From: Lysobacteraceae bacterium
GTDB taxonomy: Bacteria > Pseudomonadota > Gammaproteobacteria > Xanthomonadales > Xanthomonadaceae
NCBI GenBank assembly: GCA_027483745.1
Contig: JAIXTZ010000164.1
Coordinates: forward strand, 1-9,086
Length of the DNA stretch: 9,086 nt
Direction: 5' to 3'
In this document: positions 6,793 through 9,086 of the stretch, in pieces
Numbering within the stretch: the stretch's first letter is position 1
Layout: each line of letters opens with the position of its first letter
Notes under the pieces: generated by a model
What the model was told of the DNA's origin: nothing
Databases searched by the model: none
What the model saw: only the letters and a program-made list of their open reading frames with translations
Translations under genes and position numbers: made by a program

Positions 6793-6993
6793 TCAGCCGC
6801 CGCCGAGGGCGTGCACGATCTCCACGCGGTCGCCGTCGTTGAGCCGGTGTTCGGCGTGGCGACTGCGCGGCACGATGGCGCTGTTGACCTCGACCGCGAC
6901 GCGGCGGCCCGCGAGGCCGGCCTGCTCGAGCAGCGCGGCCAGCGTCAGGGCCGCATCGACGGTGCGGGATTCGCCGTTCAAATGGATCTGCAT
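6793..6993 (-). CDS. thiS: Sulfur carrier protein ThiS
   Basis: This 66-residue protein has the ubiquitin-like fold pattern of ThiS, the small sulfur carrier whose C-terminal glycine becomes a thiocarboxylate and donates sulfur to ThiG. It starts with the beta strand [12 protein letters not shown]. The middle has [29 protein letters not shown], with the typical VAVEVN strand. It ends [16 protein letters not shown], supplying the terminal Gly-Gly. Size and motifs match the family. The ATG at 6993 gives the normal length; a purine-rich AGG lies about nine bases upstream. Only 53 bases separate it from the divergent tRNA-Gly gene, so its promoter must lie there or inside the tRNA gene. I see no thiamine pyrophosphate riboswitch (THI box) in that gap, and there is not enough room for one. 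Confidence 0.95.
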   Translation of the reverse strand: MQIHLNGESRTVDAALTLAALLEQAGLAGRRVAVEVNSAIVPRSRHAEHRLNDGDRVEIVHALGGG

Positions 6994-7006
6994 CGATGCG
7001 CCTGCA

Positions 7007-7036
7007 TTGCAGTACGAGCACGGCGGTGCCCATAAT
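7007..7036 (+). promoter_or_regulatory. Candidate promoter of tRNA-Gly (-35 TTGCAG, -10 CATAAT)
   Basis: CATAAT at 7031-7036 matches five of six bases of the sigma-70 -10 consensus, and it ends ten bases before the tRNA 5' end, which is suitable for a short leader. A weak -35, TTGCAG, lies at 7007-7012 with an 18-base spacer. The GC-rich discriminator after the -10 (CGGCGCC) is typical of stable-RNA promoters under stringent control. The -35 also lies in a small palindrome, CTGCA-T-TGCAG (7002-7012). Confidence 0.5.
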
Positions 7037-7046
7037 CGGCGCCGTC

Positions 7047-7120
7047 GCGGGTGTCGTCTAATGGTAAGACAACAGCTTCCCAAGCTGTGAACGTGGGTTC
7101 GATTCCCATCACCCGCTCCA
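7047..7120 (+). tRNA. tRNA-Gly (anticodon CCC)
   Basis: A complete 74-base tRNA that folds into the cloverleaf. The acceptor stem is GCGGGTG with CACCCGC, with discriminator T and an encoded CCA end (7118-7120). The D arm GTCT/AGAC encloses AATGGTA. The anticodon stem ACAGC/GCTGT carries the loop TTCCCAA, giving anticodon CCC. The T arm has the TTCGATT loop. It reads GGG glycine codons and corresponds to E. coli glyU. Confidence 0.97.
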
Positions 7121-7140
7121 CCTCGCCCCCGAACCCGCCC

Positions 7141-7617
7141 ATGCCCGATCCTGCGACCTCCGTGGTGCTCGGCTGGCGCGAATGGCTCGCCCTTCCCGAT
7201 CTCGGCATCCGCGCGATCCGCGCGAAGGTGGACACCGGGGCGCGCAGCTCGGCCCTGCATGTCGATGCCCTCGAGACGGCCTTCCGCGGCGATGTCGAAT
7301 GGGTGCGCTTCCACCTCGGCAGCGATGGCGTGTTCGATTCCGCCCTCGACGGCGAATGGGCGGAAGCGCCGGTGCTCGACCGGCGGATGGTCACCGACTC
7401 CGGTGGCCACCGCACCGAGCGCATCTTCATCCACACCACGCTGCGCCTCGCGGGCGAGGCGTGGCCGATCGAAATCAACCTGTCGCAGCGGCGGAACATG
7501 CTGTTCCCGATGCTGCTCGGCCGTACCGCGATGGCGGGACGCTTCCTCGTCGATCCGCAGCGCTCCTTCGTCCTGGGTGAACCCGATGCCGACCAAGATC
7601 GCCCTCCTGTCGCGTAA
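7141..7617 (+). CDS. rimB: RimB-like retropepsin-type protease (PF05618 family)
   Basis: This 158-residue protein belongs to the family long named putative ATP-dependent zinc protease, typically found beside rimK. In Pseudomonas the RimB member is reported to act with RimK in controlling glutamate tails on ribosomal protein S6. The N-terminal half carries [14 protein letters not shown] (28-41), with Asp31 in a DTGA motif like retroviral-type aspartic proteases. The conserved [15 protein letters not shown] follows at 117-131. No zinc-binding HExxH motif is visible, which agrees with the aspartic-protease reading rather than the old name. The ATG at 7141 is the best start: earlier frame runs back into the tRNA gene. 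It stands 20 bases after the tRNA CCA end, in a C-rich gap with no Shine-Dalgarno sequence. The last 32 bases overlap rimK. The family call is firm; the exact substrate here is inferred from context. Confidence 0.88.
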   Translation: MPDPATSVVLGWREWLALPDLGIRAIRAKVDTGARSSALHVDALETAFRGDVEWVRFHLGSDGVFDSALDGEWAEAPVLDRRMVTDSGGHRTERIFIHTTLRLAGEAWPIEINLSQRRNMLFPMLLGRTAMAGRFLVDPQRSFVLGEPDADQDRPPVA

Positions 7618-8503
7618 TCCCGCGCTGTACTCCACGCAGCGGCTGGTCGAAGCCGCCCGCGAGCGCGGCTGCACGGTGCGTGTGCTCGACCCGCTGCGCT
7701 GCGCGCTGCGCGTGGCGCCCGGCGCCTTCGAGGTGCGCTACAAGGGCGTCGTGCTGCCGAAGTTCGACGCCGTCATCCCCCGCATCGGCCACTCGGTGAC
7801 CTTCCATGGCACCGCCGTGCTGCGCCAGTTCGAACTGATGGGCGTCGCCACGCCGAGCAGCGCCGACGCCATCCTTCGTGCGCGCGACAAGCTCCGCTGC
7901 CACCAGACCCTTGCCGCGGTGGGCATCGACCTGCCGGTGACCGCCTTCGGCGACAGCCCCGACGACACGTCGGCGCTGCTCGACATGGTCGGCCCGGCGC
8001 CGCACGTGGTGAAGCTCAACGAGGGCACGCAGGGCAGTGGCGTGGTGCTGGCGCAGAACGAGTCGGCGTCGCGCAGCGTCATCGAAGCCTTCCGCGGCCT
8101 CTACGCGAGCTTCCTCGTGCAGGAGTTCATCGGCGAGGCGAAAGGCGCCGACCTGCGCTGCTTCGTGGTGGGCGACCGGGTGGTGGCCGCCATGCAGCGC
8201 CACGCCGCCCCGGGGGACTTCCGGGCCAACCTGCACCGCGGCGGCAAGGCCGCCCTGGTGCGCCTCACCGAGGCGGAGGAAACCGTCGCCGTGAAGGCCG
8301 CCCAGCACCTTGGACAGGGCGTGGCGGGCGTCGATCTGCTGCGATCTCGCCGCGGACCGCTGCTATTGGAGGTGAACTCGTCTCCAGGGCTGGAGGGCAT
8401 CGAGGCGGCCTCCGGCGTCGATATCGGGGGTGCCATCCTCGACCACGTGCTGTCGCTGGTGCCGATGAGAACGAACCGGCGGCGAGCAGTTCGAAAAACT
8501 TAA
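7586..8503 (+). CDS. rimK: Ribosomal protein S6--L-glutamate ligase RimK
   Basis: This 305-residue ATP-grasp ligase aligns along its full length with E. coli RimK (300 residues), which adds glutamate residues to the C terminus of ribosomal protein S6. The N-terminal domain has [20 protein letters not shown] (5-24) and [12 protein letters not shown] (57-68). [22 protein letters not shown] (98-119) enters the ATP-grasp fold. [16 protein letters not shown] (141-156) holds the ATP-binding Lys143 and the flexible glycine loop. [12 protein letters not shown] (211-222) is the substrate-side motif. [28 protein letters not shown] (246-273) supplies the magnesium ligands Asp250, Glu262 and Asn264. The frame is open well upstream within rimB. 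The ATG at 7586 is chosen by family alignment and by GGTGA just upstream. The 32-base overlap with rimB implies translational coupling. The basic tail [10 protein letters not shown] extends past the fold. Confidence 0.96.
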   Translation: MPTKIALLSRNPALYSTQRLVEAARERGCTVRVLDPLRCALRVAPGAFEVRYKGVVLPKFDAVIPRIGHSVTFHGTAVLRQFELMGVATPSSADAILRARDKLRCHQTLAAVGIDLPVTAFGDSPDDTSALLDMVGPAPHVVKLNEGTQGSGVVLAQNESASRSVIEAFRGLYASFLVQEFIGEAKGADLRCFVVGDRVVAAMQRHAAPGDFRANLHRGGKAALVRLTEAEETVAVKAAQHLGQGVAGVDLLRSRRGPLLLEVNSSPGLEGIEAASGVDIGGAILDHVLSLVPMRTNRRRAVRKT

Positions 8504-8537
8504 CCCTTCGTGGCCAGCGGATTAACGGACACTTAAC
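8500..8537 (+). promoter_or_regulatory. Three phased TTAAC direct repeats, candidate regulator binding site
   Basis: TTAAC occurs at 8500-8504, 8522-8526 and 8533-8537. The starts are 22 and 11 bases apart, two and one helical turns. On the other strand the closer pair reads GGTTAA-GTGTC-CGTTAA, a 6-5-6 arrangement like the tandem sites bound by OmpR/PhoP-type regulators. A response regulator gene begins 230 bases downstream. The first copy overlaps the rimK stop codon. Binding is inference. Confidence 0.4.
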
Positions 8538-8598
8538 CTTGCCGGGCCTAGGCTTATCCCCGACCGTCACTCCCGTCAGCGCGCAGGCGCTTGAGGCG

Positions 8599-8611
8599 GA
8601 TTACGGTAATC
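8599..8611. repeat. 13-base perfect palindrome GATTAC-G-GTAATC
   Basis: Two perfect 6-base arms, GATTAC and GTAATC, flank one central base. It lies 18 bases before the terminator stem in the rimK-response regulator gap. A one-base loop makes an RNA hairpin of full length unlikely, so a dimeric DNA-binding site is the simpler reading. Its first use could equally be part of a larger RNA fold, since TCGGGG (8610-8615) can pair with CCCCGA (8558-8563). Confidence 0.4.
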
Positions 8612-8628
8612 GGGGCAGTAGCTTGTTT

Positions 8629-8673
8629 GGCCCGTGCCGGCACATGACCTGTGTCGGCCGGGCCTTTCTTTTT
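8629..8673 (+). terminator. Strong Rho-independent terminator
   Basis: The left arm 8629-8644 pairs with the right arm 8650-8664 in about 15 base pairs, with one bulged T (8635) and one G-U pair, around a TGACC loop. It is followed by TTTCTTTTT (8665-8673). It is oriented for plus-strand transcripts. It lies 125 bases after the rimK stop codon, so it ends either the tRNA-rimB-rimK transcript or a separate short RNA started in this gap. Confidence 0.85.
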
Positions 8674-8766
8674 GCCTGCAACTTGGGCCCTACTGTCGCC
8701 AAACTCAGCCGTTCTTCAGTCAACTGCTGATATTCCTCACGTAGTCATCCGTCGTAGGACATTCCC

Positions 8767-9086
8767 GTGCGCGTACTGGTCATCGAAGACAACCGCGACA
8801 TCGCCTCGAACCTCGGCGACTACCTCGAGGACCGCGGCCACACCGTCGACTTCGCCGCTGATGGCGTCACCGGCCTGCACCTCGCCGTGGTCAACGACTT
8901 CGACGCGCTGGTGCTCGATCTGAACCTGCCGGGCATGGACGGCCTCGAGCTCTGCCGCCGCCTCCGCCAGGACGCGCGCAAGCAGACGCCGGTGCTGATG
9001 CTCACCGCGCGCGACTCGCTCGACCACAAGCTCACCGGTTTCGACGCCGGCGCCGACGACTACCTCGTCAAGCCCTTCGCGTTGCA
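8767..9086 (+). CDS. Response regulator receiver domain, probably OmpR/PhoP type (3' end beyond window)
   Basis: The first 106 codons are present and form almost a complete CheY-like receiver domain. VLVIEDN holds the acidic pair Glu7 and Asp8. Asp51 in ALVLDLNLPGMDG is the phosphorylation site. Thr80 in VLMLTARD and Lys102 in DDYLVKPF complete the active site. The protein would be a cytoplasmic transcription regulator phosphorylated by a partner histidine kinase, probably encoded just downstream. The C-terminal DNA-binding domain is beyond the window. The OmpR/PhoP assignment therefore rests on the receiver style (GFDAGADDYLVKPFAL and the EDNRDIASNLGDYLEDRGHTVD start) and is less certain. 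The start is GTG at 8767, with AGGA at 8756-8759 seven bases upstream. No ATG competes. Confidence 0.92.
   Translation, partial: MRVLVIEDNRDIASNLGDYLEDRGHTVDFAADGVTGLHLAVVNDFDALVLDLNLPGMDGLELCRRLRQDARKQTPVLMLTARDSLDHKLTGFDAGADDYLVKPFAL

Larger units (their letters stand above)
8504..8766 (+). other. 263-base non-coding region between rimK and response regulator
   Basis: No convincing gene is visible on either strand. From left to right it holds two of the three TTAAC repeats, a GC-rich middle, a 13-base palindrome, a strong intrinsic terminator, and about 90 bases leading to the response regulator start codon, where its promoter should lie. I could not find a good -35/-10 pair. A TGATAT element at 8728-8733 is the only AT-rich -10-like candidate close to the gene, and it is weak. 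The stretch between the repeats and the terminator could encode a small RNA of roughly 100-140 bases. Confidence 0.5.

Noticed and set aside
6994..7046. Thiamine pyrophosphate riboswitch upstream of thiS
   Set aside because: Only 53 bases separate thiS from the tRNA gene, and the conserved THI-box sequences are not visible.
7051..7140. rimB starting at GTG 7051 inside the tRNA gene
   Set aside because: This would translate most of the tRNA; the family N terminus matches the start at 7141.
7475..8308. A 277-codon minus-strand frame opposite rimK
   Set aside because: It is antisense to a full-length RimK, is rich in His, Arg, Gly and Ala, and has no recognisable domain.
8539..8730. A 63-codon plus-strand frame in the rimK-response regulator gap
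   Set aside because: It reads straight through the terminator hairpin and T tract, has no ribosome-binding site, and its product resembles no family.

Overview
This window is ordinary, gene-dense chromosomal DNA from a GC-rich Gammaproteobacterium. The likely group is Lysobacterales (Xanthomonadaceae relatives such as Lysobacter or Luteimonas). That placement is inference, based on the very high GC content, proteobacterial-type RimB/RimK, TrmB, ThiS/ThiG and MscL proteins, a tRNA gene with an encoded CCA end, and a thiS-thiG-trmB gene order familiar from that group. I see no insertion sequence, prophage, CRISPR array, attachment site or toxin-antitoxin pair.

Layout from left to right. (1) Positions 1-1429, minus strand: the N-terminal 314 codons of an exported M28-family metallopeptidase, truncated by the window edge, preceded in its transcription direction by mscL. 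A terminator-like hairpin sits between them. (2) Positions 1502-2448, minus strand: a small one-helix membrane protein and a fumarylacetoacetate-hydrolase-family enzyme, coupled through an ATGA overlap. (3) Positions 2494-2844, plus strand: a small free-standing Rieske [2Fe-2S] protein. Its 3' end overlaps, tail to tail, a four-helix membrane protein of unknown function (2798-3304, minus). (4) Positions 2798-6993, minus strand: a tightly packed run thiS > thiG > trmB > SLC13-type transporter > four-helix membrane protein. (5) Positions 7047-8503, plus strand: tRNA-Gly(CCC), then rimB only 20 bases later, then rimK overlapping rimB. (6) Positions 8504-8766: a 263-base non-coding stretch with TTAAC direct repeats in 11/22-base phase, a 13-base palindrome and a strong intrinsic terminator. 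(7) Positions 8767 to the end, plus strand: the receiver domain of a response regulator, truncated by the window edge.

Functional links. ThiS and ThiG act together in making the thiazole half of thiamine. RimB and RimK act on oligoglutamate tails of ribosomal protein S6. Together with tRNA-Gly and the tRNA methyltransferase TrmB they give the middle of the window a translation-related theme. MscL is an osmotic safety valve, the SLC13 protein a probable anion or dicarboxylate carrier, and the response regulator probably begins a two-component system extending beyond the window.

The protein-coding content is conventional and I found no convincing new multi-gene system. The signals most worth a second look are non-coding: the 8504-8766 region, the thiS-thiG spacer that is entirely one perfect inverted repeat, and the tRNA-rimB junction without a Shine-Dalgarno sequence.
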